Virus record (IMG/VR): IMGVR_UViG_3300009151_003627
Coordinates: 1 to 45,498 of that record
Source of the DNA: a virus
Strand: one strand, 5' to 3'
DNA length: 45,498 nucleotides
Shown here: positions 29,490-37,486 of the stretch, one piece after another
How the letters are laid out: each line of letters starts with the position of its first letter
Numbering within the stretch: the stretch's first letter is position 1
Notes under the pieces: generated by a model
Told to the model about the DNA's origin: nothing
The model's input: the letters and a program-made list of their open reading frames with translations, nothing else
Databases searched by the model: none
Made by a program: the position numbers and the translations under genes

Positions 29490-30051
29490 TTGTTTGTTCT
29501 TCCATTGCTTTCTTAATTTCAAGAAGCTTTTTCTGAGTATACTTCTTGACTAGTTTTTGTTTATAATTATTAAGACGCTTGGTAGCCATATCCCATTTCA
29601 ATTTAGATACTTTGTCTTTCATAGTAGTACCCTGAAGGTGATCAAAGGCATGCTGAAAGATTCTAGCTGTTAATCCTTGAAACTCATTCTGTTGTAGCTC
29701 ACCATTTTTATTGTAGTATTCTACAGTGACCGCAATTGGTCTTTTTACAATAACTAATATGCCTGGGAAGGTAAGACTTCCTTCATTCATTAATGCTTCT
29801 TCTTTTGAATAAGACAATATAGTAGGATTAAACACTTCTACCCTTGCATGGTCTATACCCATAACGAACATACACATATCAAGACCAACTTGGGGAGCAG
29901 ATAGAGCAGCCCCTCCCATCTCAGACATTCTATCAAACATAATGTTGGTAAGCATAGAGGCGTCTACATCGTCAAAATTAAACTTAGAAGCAAACCCTTG
30001 ATTTAATTCATTAACCGGTAATATCTTTAATTCACTCTTTTTAATAATCAT
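29476..30051 (-). CDS. def: Degenerate peptide deformylase (probable pseudoenzyme)
   Basis: A 191-residue peptide deformylase fold. Motif 1 is GGAALSAPQ (residues 46-54), close to G-x-G-x-A-A-x-Q. Motif 2 reads EGSL instead of EGCL, replacing the metal-ligand cysteine by Ser92, and motif 3 reads HAFDH instead of HExDH, replacing the catalytic glutamate by Ala135. Both changes would be expected to abolish normal catalysis. The C-terminus is a lysine-rich helix. Active deformylases are known from other marine phages. It overlaps gp46 as ATGA. It may have a binding role instead. Confidence 0.8.
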   Translation of the reverse strand: MIIKKSELKILPVNELNQGFASKFNFDDVDASMLTNIMFDRMSEMGGAALSAPQVGLDMCMFVMGIDHARVEVFNPTILSYSKEEALMNEGSLTFPGILVIVKRPIAVTVEYYNKNGELQQNEFQGLTARIFQHAFDHLQGTTMKDKVSKLKWDMATKRLNNYKQKLVKKYTQKKLLEIKKAMEEQTNGNS

Positions 30052-31760
30052 TTTGCAATCCTGCTAAAGTTCTGATGTTTCTCAAATTTAATTACCGATC
30101 TAAACTTATCAAATAAAGCATCTTTATGACTGATAATAAAAATATTATTATCTTCTCCTATAGTATTTAGGATAGTCATAACGAAATCTGTACCATTAAT
30201 ATCCAATGACCCGTCAAATACTTCATCTAACATCAATAGATTGGTAGAGGCTGAGTTCTTCATTCTTGCAATACTACGCCATGTAAATAGTAACGCTAGG
30301 TCAATTTTAGCCTTCTCACCCTCTGAGAAAGACGCATAACTAAATTCATCACGATGCCTAGATTTAATCCTCTCGTTAAACGCCTCGTCTATCTCAAACG
30401 AGATGAAGAAGTCCATCGCCTGGAGGTACTTGTTGACGAGTTTGTTGATAACGGGAAGATATTGTTTAATAATCTTCGTCTTGATTCCCGTATCCTTGAG
30501 GAGTACGGAGGCAATTTCAAGATAATGCCTCTCTTCAACCAACGCACTCTTTGCTTCCGAATAAGTGACCACCTCTTTAGCAATAGCCTTGAGCTTGGAC
30601 TGCTCCTCAGTAAGCTTAGATACATCCGCACCTGATGTAGGCATATCTTGGTTGAGCTTTTGTATGTAGTTCTGACTGGCGATAATTCTGGTGTTGAGTG
30701 TAATGATATTGCTTTTATGTTCAGCGATTTTCTCTTCAACCAGAGTAATCTCATCAAGTCGTGTCTCAATAGCGTCAAGTTGTTCGGTAAGGGTTTGAAC
30801 AGCGGTTTCAATTTCACCAATTTTATGCTGGTGAGACGTCTTTGCATTCTCTTTGACTTTAGCCTCCAGAGCTTGGTTACATGTCGGACATACATCATGT
30901 TCGTCGTAAAACGATACATGTTTCTCTTGTGTCTTAATTCTCTCGGATAGTTTTCTAAGGAGCGCATCCAGTTCCGTACGTTTAGTACGCTTCTCGGCGT
31001 TGTCCACAATACTGGATTGAAGTAGACTCGCCTCGCTGTTTTCTGCCTCGACACTACTCTGAAGATGTACAATCTCGGCATTCGATTCAGATATTCGTTT
31101 TTGTACATCCTCTACCTTCTTCTGCTTATCTTCTTCAAGCGTCTTAATATAGTCCTGTTGAATCTTTACCCTAGACTTACCTAACTCAATTTTATTATCA
31201 AGATCGGTAATTTTAAGTTTAATGTCGTTAGCCTTATCCTTCAGTACAGTATTCATAACTGTAAAGATCTTAATATCTAATAGATCTTCAATCACCTCTC
31301 GTCTGTGGGCGGCAGGTAACTGCATAAAGGGTGTAAAGGAGGCAGAGCCCAGAATAACAATCTGAGTAAACGATTTATAGTTTAACTTTAATACCTGATC
31401 TTCTAAGTACTTCTGATAGTCTCTAGCAGCGGCATCCTGATTCAACAACTCACCATTGAGATAGATCTCGAACACGGTTGGCTTACCGCCACGGCATATC
31501 TTATACTCTTTACTACCAATAGTAAACTCAACCTCTACCAACATATTCTTACCGTTGATAGAGTTAACTAACTGAGGCTTATTAATATTACGGAATGGTT
31601 TATTGAATAGAGCAAAGCATAGAGCGTCTAAAATAGTAGACTTACCTGCCCCGTTCTCACCTATGATTAAAGTCGTAGGTGACTTATCAAATTTAACTTC
31701 TGTAAATTGTGCGCCAGTTGATAGGAAGTTTTGCCATCTTATAACTTTAAATTTAATCAT
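30048..31760 (-). CDS. gp46: gp46 recombination endonuclease subunit (Rad50/SbcC-like)
   Basis: A 570-residue SMC-type ATPase. Walker A is GENGAGKS at residues 34-41, a long coiled coil carries a zinc hook CPTC at 291-294, and the C-terminal half has the signature YASFSEGEKAKIDLA and Walker B LLMLDEVFDGSLD. With gp47 it forms the T4 recombination and host-DNA degradation nuclease. Overlaps gp47 as ATGA and the deformylase likewise. Confidence 0.95.
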   Translation of the reverse strand: MIKFKVIRWQNFLSTGAQFTEVKFDKSPTTLIIGENGAGKSTILDALCFALFNKPFRNINKPQLVNSINGKNMLVEVEFTIGSKEYKICRGGKPTVFEIYLNGELLNQDAAARDYQKYLEDQVLKLNYKSFTQIVILGSASFTPFMQLPAAHRREVIEDLLDIKIFTVMNTVLKDKANDIKLKITDLDNKIELGKSRVKIQQDYIKTLEEDKQKKVEDVQKRISESNAEIVHLQSSVEAENSEASLLQSSIVDNAEKRTKRTELDALLRKLSERIKTQEKHVSFYDEHDVCPTCNQALEAKVKENAKTSHQHKIGEIETAVQTLTEQLDAIETRLDEITLVEEKIAEHKSNIITLNTRIIASQNYIQKLNQDMPTSGADVSKLTEEQSKLKAIAKEVVTYSEAKSALVEERHYLEIASVLLKDTGIKTKIIKQYLPVINKLVNKYLQAMDFFISFEIDEAFNERIKSRHRDEFSYASFSEGEKAKIDLALLFTWRSIARMKNSASTNLLMLDEVFDGSLDINGTDFVMTILNTIGEDNNIFIISHKDALFDKFRSVIKFEKHQNFSRIAK

Positions 31761-32818
31761 GCTTCTTCGTAGTTCTGCGCTTCAACATATAACGTCTTCA
31801 TTAACGTTTTAATGCGGTCTTTATCTGCCTCAGTATCCAAACTATCAACATATTGTGACAATAAGGTAACAGTATCTTCTAAATCTATCTCTTGATCACC
31901 CATTGCATCGGCTTCAAACTCAGATAGATCCTCAATAATTTTTAACTCTAAAGGGTTAACTTTATACAGTCTCTCAATAAACTGATCGTACTTATAGTAA
32001 TCTTTTTTATTAACAACTATTAACTTAATGTGCTGGTTAGCATACTGGCTTACATCAACAGTAGAAGGATCTACTTTCTCGTCGTCGTAATAGACTTTAG
32101 AAAAGATTGAAAACGGGTTTTGAATAAAATCCAACGATCTCTCACTGGTGTCGAATATATGAAAGCCTCTAGGGTCTTCGAAATCCGCCCAGGTAAGCTC
32201 ATAAGGATTTCCAAGATAGTTAATGTTCCCATTACTACTACGGTGATGAAAATGTCCAGAACAAACCGTATCAAACTTCTCAAATATCTTAGGATCAAAT
32301 CCTTCATCGTTCTCATGACCTTTATACATCTGAAAGCCGGCAATTTCAAAATGCCCGAACAATACCTGGGCATCGGTAGTCTTAATAGCTTCCATACTCT
32401 GATTATAATTATCTGTACATATCCATGGCATCATGAATATCTTAGACCCATCATCGAATACTAACTCGGAAGGTGTATCAATAACATTGAACTCATAGTC
32501 CTTAAGCAATAGACGAGGAGAGTTAACATCGTTGGTATTCTTAAAAAAAGTATCGTGGTTACCTACAATCATATGTAGTTCGATATTCCTTTTCTTAATT
32601 TCGTCAAAAAAGTAATTACGACAAGAAGACAGGGTATTAAAATTGATATACTTACGGCGATCGAAACAATCACCAAGGTGCACAATATGCCGTATACCTC
32701 CTTTATCAATCTCAGGGAAGAAGACTTCCTCATAAAATCTCCTAAAGAAATTATCAAAGGGGATACTATCCGAACGGGCACCGAAGTGGGTATCGGTGAC
32801 CAAGCATAATTTAGTCAT
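31757..32818 (-). CDS. gp47: gp47 recombination nuclease subunit (Mre11/SbcD-like)
   Basis: A 353-residue calcineurin-like phosphoesterase. Metal motifs are DTHFG near residue 9, HLGDCFDRR, VGNHD and GHFHH, the Mre11 set. The start is the ATG at 32818 (MTKLCLVTDTHFG), which overlaps the QueD stop by 8 bases; a longer frame would run through queD. With gp46 it processes DNA ends for recombination-dependent replication. Confidence 0.95.
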   Translation of the reverse strand: MTKLCLVTDTHFGARSDSIPFDNFFRRFYEEVFFPEIDKGGIRHIVHLGDCFDRRKYINFNTLSSCRNYFFDEIKKRNIELHMIVGNHDTFFKNTNDVNSPRLLLKDYEFNVIDTPSELVFDDGSKIFMMPWICTDNYNQSMEAIKTTDAQVLFGHFEIAGFQMYKGHENDEGFDPKIFEKFDTVCSGHFHHRSSNGNINYLGNPYELTWADFEDPRGFHIFDTSERSLDFIQNPFSIFSKVYYDDEKVDPSTVDVSQYANQHIKLIVVNKKDYYKYDQFIERLYKVNPLELKIIEDLSEFEADAMGDQEIDLEDTVTLLSQYVDSLDTEADKDRIKTLMKTLYVEAQNYEEA

Positions 32819-33287
32819 TAAACTCGTTATCTTCTTGATGTCCAACACGCATTGCCATATTACTATCAGTCTCACGTACCTCTACCTTACAGCACCAGAT
32901 GCGGTCTTGCTCTCCATAGCTTGGTAAGAAGATTGTATTGATATACTCATACAAAAAGTCTGCCAAACCTTCACACCCGGTCTTTTCTACTTCTGTAATC
33001 TTAGCAATACCTTGCTTACCTAATTCTAGTAAGTACTCTCTCTTAGGGTCGTCTTGTGCAACAAGTAAGGTATGATCAAACCATTCTTCTAGTTTATCTT
33101 TCAGAGGGCGTAAGCCTCCAAAGTCCATTACCCAATTGCGAACATCTAGCGTGTCAGACTCAAACTCAAAATGAAATGATAGAGCATAGCCATGGACCAA
33201 GTTACAATGACTATCAGCTCTCCACTGACGGTATGCAACAGGGCCAATCTGCTTATAAGTTTTAGTTGAGATATATTTTTTTGCCAT
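32811..33287 (-). CDS. queD: 6-carboxytetrahydropterin synthase (QueD)
   Basis: A 158-residue PTPS-fold enzyme that converts dihydroneopterin triphosphate to 6-carboxytetrahydropterin, step two of 7-deazaguanine synthesis. SHCNLVHGYAL (C28, H32) aligns with the catalytic cysteine and zinc site; the usual third HGH histidine is a tyrosine here, a variant I recall from phage and alphaproteobacterial members. VMDFGGLRPLK and FDHTLL (D71-H72) give the other conserved blocks, and VRET carries the substrate glutamate. Overlaps gp47 by 8 bases. Confidence 0.9.
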   Translation of the reverse strand: MAKKYISTKTYKQIGPVAYRQWRADSHCNLVHGYALSFHFEFESDTLDVRNWVMDFGGLRPLKDKLEEWFDHTLLVAQDDPKREYLLELGKQGIAKITEVEKTGCEGLADFLYEYINTIFLPSYGEQDRIWCCKVEVRETDSNMAMRVGHQEDNEFND

Positions 33288-33357
33288 TTTATTCCTATGT
33301 TAGTTAGCATAGGCAGCAGAGTTTATATAGCGGGGTGACGCCGGAGACCGCTTTGTA

Positions 33358-33888
33358 TTATGTATACTTTTTATCGTGCTCTTTGCCGATACCATAACTG
33401 CCATCGTACATTTTTAATGCTTCTGCATCAAAGGATAAGTACTGCCCTACCCTCGTACCTTGCCTAATGCGAGCCGGGCCAGTCGTAACATGAAGTACCC
33501 CGGCCATGACACCATGATAGCCAGAATCATAAAGACCTGAAGTAATAAAACAACCATTGCGGTTAAGAGTGCTACGAGTAATGACCCAACCAGCTTCACC
33601 CTCACCCACATGGATGACGTTTTCCATAACGATCTCATAACTCCCCGGGTATAGCGTATAATAACCTTCTCCGTCTGTAAAGAGTTCTTCAGAGCCTCTA
33701 TGCCTCTTGTGATCATTACTTACCTCAAACATTTCTTGGTTGATTTGAAATACTTTACCTAAACGTAGATCTACAGCATTAGGTTGAATATCTTCATCAA
33801 CAACATTACTCAGCTTAGTCCTACTACTCTCACCCATTACATGCTTCATACTGAAGGGCTCTGAATATAATTTATATGTAACTGTCAT
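33358..33888 (-). CDS. dUTPase/dCTP deaminase-like protein
   Basis: A 176-residue trimeric dUTPase-fold protein. QPNAVDLRLGKVFQ is motif 1, RSTLNRNG motif 2, GLYDSGYHG motif 3 with the nucleophile-activating Asp, and ARIRQGTRVGQYL motif 4. The Asp favours a dUTP/dNTP pyrophosphatase over a dCTP deaminase, though neither can be excluded. Overlaps the amidotransferase gene as ATGA inside the 7-deazaguanine operon; it may serve general nucleotide metabolism or help keep modified-base precursors clean. Confidence 0.75.
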   Translation of the reverse strand: MTVTYKLYSEPFSMKHVMGESSRTKLSNVVDEDIQPNAVDLRLGKVFQINQEMFEVSNDHKRHRGSEELFTDGEGYYTLYPGSYEIVMENVIHVGEGEAGWVITRSTLNRNGCFITSGLYDSGYHGVMAGVLHVTTGPARIRQGTRVGQYLSFDAEALKMYDGSYGIGKEHDKKYT

Positions 33889-34502
33889 ACATTCTCCGGA
33901 ATATAATATGGATTCTCCATCGTTTCAAAATAGGCGACTGGAGATATTTGCTTGTATTTAAGATTAATTTTAAATACTTTATTAGGTAGTAGAGATTCAG
34001 TAAACTCCACTTTAGTAGAAGAGAAGTTTAAATCTTTATCATAGAACATTGGTGAGATTTCATTTCTGAATACAAACAACTCACCACTATTATACATGAT
34101 ACAGGCAAAAGTGCCATCGACTCTGGATAATGCACTCCACCCGTAATTAAGAACTTGCTCAAGTAACCATTGAGTATCCCAGGTACCTTCAGTCAGATTC
34201 TTTTGCTTGATAATACCATTATGCCACAGCATGCAATCCCCATACACTGCCGGGTGAATGTTATTGGCGTTAGTAGTAGGCGCCTGGCTGTGTGCAATAT
34301 AATATTTGTTCTCTCCTTCAGCAAGACCCTTAATAAGACCCTCAGGCATTTTATCTCTATCCTGCATCATGGTATCCAAACGTACTTTATGCTCATCGAA
34401 CGAAAACGCGGAAAGGGAGTAACTTAACTCCCCCCTATAAGCATTCAATCGATATAAATCGGTCAGTTTATTCTGACTAAATGAACCAGTTATTGCACAC
34501 AT
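33885..34502 (-). CDS. Class II glutamine amidotransferase, QueC partner
   Basis: A 205-residue Ntn-type glutaminase domain without a synthetase domain. The nucleophile Cys2 follows the initiator Met (MCAITGSF), AHSQAPTT and LWHNGIIK give the conserved amidotransferase loops, and VDGTFACIMY the C-terminal strand. It begins one base after queC. In some phages the same domain is fused to QueC, so this protein most likely feeds ammonia from glutamine to QueC for nitrile formation. Overlaps the dUTPase-like gene as ATGA. Confidence 0.8.
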   Translation of the reverse strand: MCAITGSFSQNKLTDLYRLNAYRGELSYSLSAFSFDEHKVRLDTMMQDRDKMPEGLIKGLAEGENKYYIAHSQAPTTNANNIHPAVYGDCMLWHNGIIKQKNLTEGTWDTQWLLEQVLNYGWSALSRVDGTFACIMYNSGELFVFRNEISPMFYDKDLNFSSTKVEFTESLLPNKVFKINLKYKQISPVAYFETMENPYYIPENV

Positions 34503-34503
34503 T

Positions 34504-35265
34504 TTATACCTTCATTTTTCCGATTAGGTCTTGCCAGGGGATTACTTTAGAATACTCTACAGGATCATTATAACCTATCTTAGCGAAATTTGCAATACGT
34601 TCCGAACAACTTGGGCACTCCCCACATGAACGATGTTGGTCATCTGGATTGTAACACGTCATAGTAAATGCTGTCAACATAAAGTTACCATCTAGCTCTT
34701 GCAAGATCTGTAACTCATCGTACTTAGAAAGCTGACTGAAAGGTGCAGTTAGTTTAATCTTAATGATTCGGTTTTCAGACAGCAAGTCGTTTACTTTATC
34801 AACCCAGCGTTGTGTAGTATCGTGATAACCATACTCATCATGTACCTGTAACCCACATACAACTGTATCGACATTTTGTGTCTCTGCAAATGCAGCAGCA
34901 ATAGACATCAGAATCATATTACGGTTAGGTACGTAAGTCTTAGGACGAGGATCACCTAAAACATCTTTAATAGTAGGCATAGCCATGTCGGTATCGACGT
35001 TAGCAGAGAAACCTTTACTGATATCGCCAAGGAAAGATGCATCTACAACTCGATGCTTTACACCGAGTATCTGAGTAGACATTTTAGCCATTTCAATTTC
35101 ACGCTTCTGCTTCTGACCGTAGTAGAAGGTTAGAGCAGATACATTTTCCTTGCCATACTTCTGTACCGCTAGTCTCATAGCAATGGTACTGTCCATACCA
35201 CCAGATAAAATAACTACACAGCCCTTAACATCAGGCAATAATGCTAACGCTTCATTTGAGGTCAT
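34504..35265 (-). CDS. queC: 7-cyano-7-deazaguanine synthase (QueC)
   Basis: A 253-residue ATP-PPase-fold enzyme converting 7-carboxy-7-deazaguanine to preQ0. The ATP loop SGGMDS is at 21-26; zinc-binding cysteines are C204, C214, C217 and C220. FYYGQKQKREIEMA and YVPNRNMI are further family signatures. Overlaps the upstream MazG-like gene by 14 bases and is followed after one base by the amidotransferase gene. Confidence 0.95.
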   Translation of the reverse strand: MTSNEALALLPDVKGCVVILSGGMDSTIAMRLAVQKYGKENVSALTFYYGQKQKREIEMAKMSTQILGVKHRVVDASFLGDISKGFSANVDTDMAMPTIKDVLGDPRPKTYVPNRNMILMSIAAAFAETQNVDTVVCGLQVHDEYGYHDTTQRWVDKVNDLLSENRIIKIKLTAPFSQLSKYDELQILQELDGNFMLTAFTMTCYNPDDQHRSCGECPSCSERIANFAKIGYNDPVEYSKVIPWQDLIGKMKV

Positions 35266-35497
35266 CTTGTTTCCCTTTCAATTCTTTTTGTATACGGTGA
35301 ATATAGACAGTAGCATCCATTAGTTCTTCTTTAAGATGCTGAATCCATTGCATAAGATCAAGATCAGTACGCTCGGTAGTTACCCCGTACTTTACGAACC
35401 CGTGATCGGCCCTTTTCATGAACTCTAAGCATATTTCATTAACGTTGTTATCTTCTACGCTTAGTTCAAATTTAACTAATTTATTTCGCTTCATCAT
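35252..35497 (-). CDS. MazG-like small protein in 7-deazaguanine operon
   Basis: An 81-residue protein with DHGFVKYGVTTERTDLDLMQ and WIQHLKEELMDATVYIHRIQ, a pattern recalled from small phage dNTP pyrophosphohydrolases of the MazG superfamily (EE-x-x-D metal site). The full four-helix set is too short to be sure. Overlaps queF as ATGA and queC by 14 bases. It may clear competing nucleotides such as dGTP or be unrelated to the pathway. Confidence 0.55.
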   Translation of the reverse strand: MMKRNKLVKFELSVEDNNVNEICLEFMKRADHGFVKYGVTTERTDLDLMQWIQHLKEELMDATVYIHRIQKELKGKQDDLK

Positions 35498-36414
35498 TGT
35501 CTTGCAGTCTTTTCACAAAAGTTATAAGCATCTATAATAGGTGCTTGATTTAAAAGATAATAATTAGATGCACGAGTAGGGTTAATATCGATACCGCCTC
35601 TGCGAGTGTACAAGCAGGTTACCAATAACTCTTCAGGGTCTAGTAAGTCCCACAGGCGTTTGTAAATGCATTCAGCGATCTCTTCGTGAAAGTGATTTTC
35701 TTTGCGCATCGATACAATATACTGTAACAATGATTCAGGAGTAACAGACTTCTCACCCTTAATATGAATATAAACATCACCCCAATCAGGTTGATTAGTT
35801 ACCCGGCAATTGGAACGTAGTGAATGAGATCGCCATCTTTCATAACGTCCAATAGAAGGTACAACTTCTAAAATATCAGATGACTCATTAAAGTGATCAA
35901 ATGACATCCCAGCAACGTTACAATACTCTTCAAGCGACATAAAGTCACCCTTCAAAGGCTTAACTGTATCAACGTCACCAACTGCAATATAGACACCAAC
36001 TTCACCACCAACGGCTTTAGAAAGGTCTCGTTCAATTTGCTCTTCAATAAAGTGAAGCTCTTCCTTACCAATAATTAATCGAGCCATATTGTAAGAGTTT
36101 AAATACAACTTGACAGACTTAGACTCAACAATATTAGGAGTACTAGAGGAGTAAGTAAACTTTAACCAACCGGAGATAGGAAAGCCATTCTTTTGTAGAG
36201 TAGAGAACTCATAAGCATTCCAAGCATCCATACCAACAAAAGGTAACTCTTCTTCATGAATATCGTAACCTGTACGATTTAAATGACGAGGTACAGAAAC
36301 CAATAGGCTTGGATCTACTTCATCAGGAGTTACATAAGGCTTGACAGCTGACCCGTCTCCAGCCTTACCAAGGTGAACACCGACCAGCTTATTCAGTTCT
36401 TCTTGATTATCCAT
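35494..36414 (-). CDS. queF: preQ0 reductase, long form (QueF)
   Basis: A 306-residue, two-module (E. coli type) nitrile reductase that reduces preQ0 to preQ1 with NADPH. ESKSVKLYLNSYN (97-109) marks the T-fold module; the catalytic Cys203 and Asp210 are in LRSNCRVTNQPDWGD, and FHEEIAECIY (H243, E244) follows. All catalytic residues are present. QueF in an operon with a DNA transglycosylase means preQ1-type DNA modification is expected. Overlaps its neighbours by one base (TAATG) and four bases (ATGA). Confidence 0.95.
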   Translation of the reverse strand: MDNQEELNKLVGVHLGKAGDGSAVKPYVTPDEVDPSLLVSVPRHLNRTGYDIHEEELPFVGMDAWNAYEFSTLQKNGFPISGWLKFTYSSSTPNIVESKSVKLYLNSYNMARLIIGKEELHFIEEQIERDLSKAVGGEVGVYIAVGDVDTVKPLKGDFMSLEEYCNVAGMSFDHFNESSDILEVVPSIGRYERWRSHSLRSNCRVTNQPDWGDVYIHIKGEKSVTPESLLQYIVSMRKENHFHEEIAECIYKRLWDLLDPEELLVTCLYTRRGGIDINPTRASNYYLLNQAPIIDAYNFCEKTARQ

Positions 36415-36947
36415 TATCTTCCTTCTAAATGATCTATAATTGTATTAACTCTATTACGCACAGAGCCTTTGACTCTAAGCATACTTAATTCATTTTTTTC
36501 AATTGTTGCTTCAAACAAATCTGCAATTTCATCTCTAAATTGTTTATTAGTACTACGTACACCGTCATCTATAATTTCAAACTCTGGTTCAATATAGAAC
36601 ACGTAATCATACGAATGCCATACCTTGTTAAATACATCTTTAACATATCTTAAGGTACTGGCATTAATTCGATTATTTTTAAACAAATACGCACTATAAA
36701 CTAAACCATCTAATGCAGTACGATCGGTTAACATATTACCATACATGAATACATTAACGATATGCTCATTCATAATGAGACGTTGAGTAATATCAGTACC
36801 TTCTTCGTTAATAGGTAATCCATAACTCTTTACGCGACGAGTAACCTCATCACATATAACATAATCTTTAAATAGTTTTTCAGAGCGCAATGCATTTAAT
36901 AATGTAGTCTTACCTACCGATTGCGCACCCGTAATACCAATCTTCAT
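36414..36947 (-). CDS. P-loop kinase-like NTPase (AAA_28 type)
   Basis: A 177-residue P-loop protein starting MKIGITGAQSVGKTT; the start at 36947 overlaps the formyltransferase stop as ATGA and has AAAGGG upstream. YGNMLTDRTALDGLVYSAYL is the acidic/arginine signature shared by NadR-type and related kinases, and FYIEPEFEIIDDG resembles the lid region. It may phosphorylate a nucleoside or base precursor. It is placed between the formyltransferase and queF in the same coupled operon, so it is a candidate 7-deazaguanine pathway member, but nothing in the sequence proves that. Confidence 0.65.
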   Translation of the reverse strand: MKIGITGAQSVGKTTLLNALRSEKLFKDYVICDEVTRRVKSYGLPINEEGTDITQRLIMNEHIVNVFMYGNMLTDRTALDGLVYSAYLFKNNRINASTLRYVKDVFNKVWHSYDYVFYIEPEFEIIDDGVRSTNKQFRDEIADLFEATIEKNELSMLRVKGSVRNRVNTIIDHLEGR

Positions 36948-37486
36948 AATCCCTTTTCCCTCAAGAAGAAATTCCATGCTGATAACGAAGTCATCTTAAG
37001 TGAAGCATATAAGTCTTCTCTATTATAATTTCTATTACGTAGATGAACAGCTTTTAATACATCACCTCCATCTAATTCAGCAGTACATTTATGTACAACA
37101 CTTCCTATTATAGTATACTTGTCATTATCTTGCCATACTTTTTCTTGCGGATCCTTACCCTTTAACTCAGGGTAGAGATCAATTGCTCCAGGATGGCCGT
37201 TATATATTTCGTATTTCTCACATATATCAGCTGGTAGAATGCGAAGGTAGCCATGAAGACTAATAAGGGTCTGAGGAACATTATATACTACCTGATTTCT
37301 AAAGTAATTCATTATCATATCATGTTTGGCAGACATGATAGTAACACCCAGTTCACGAATGCCTGGGTGAAATTTAATTTTATCTTCAAAATTATTAGTT
37401 ACCAGTAAGTCTGGCTTACGTCCAATAGACTTAGATAACTCTACAATCTCGGAGCCTGTTTGACTAAAGAATGCAACCCAATTCAT
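36944..37486 (-). CDS. dpdN: preQ1-type formyltransferase, DpdN-like
   Basis: A 180-residue formyltransferase with the PurN fold. The catalytic triad is intact: N96 and H98 in YNGHPG and D139 in ELDGGDV. The opening MNWVAFFSQTGSE corresponds to the PurN first strand and phosphate loop, but the GAR-binding part is shortened. The family transfers a formyl group from 10-formyltetrahydrofolate to an amine. In a preQ1-DNA operon the expected target is the aminomethyl group, giving 7-(formylamino)methyl-7-deazaguanine; DpdN is the name used for the predicted phage enzyme. It overlaps the DpdA-like gene by one base and the NTPase as ATGA. Confidence 0.7.
   Translation of the reverse strand: MNWVAFFSQTGSEIVELSKSIGRKPDLLVTNNFEDKIKFHPGIRELGVTIMSAKHDMIMNYFRNQVVYNVPQTLISLHGYLRILPADICEKYEIYNGHPGAIDLYPELKGKDPQEKVWQDNDKYTIIGSVVHKCTAELDGGDVLKAVHLRNRNYNREDLYASLKMTSLSAWNFFLREKGL

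Noticed and set aside
33288-33357. Possible preQ1-type riboswitch before queD (AGCGG...CCGCT hairpin followed by an A/T-rich tail)
   Set aside because: The stem and loop layout resembles a preQ1-I aptamer, but the conserved loop bases and the A-rich pairing tail of that class are missing. It is kept only as an unexplained hairpin.
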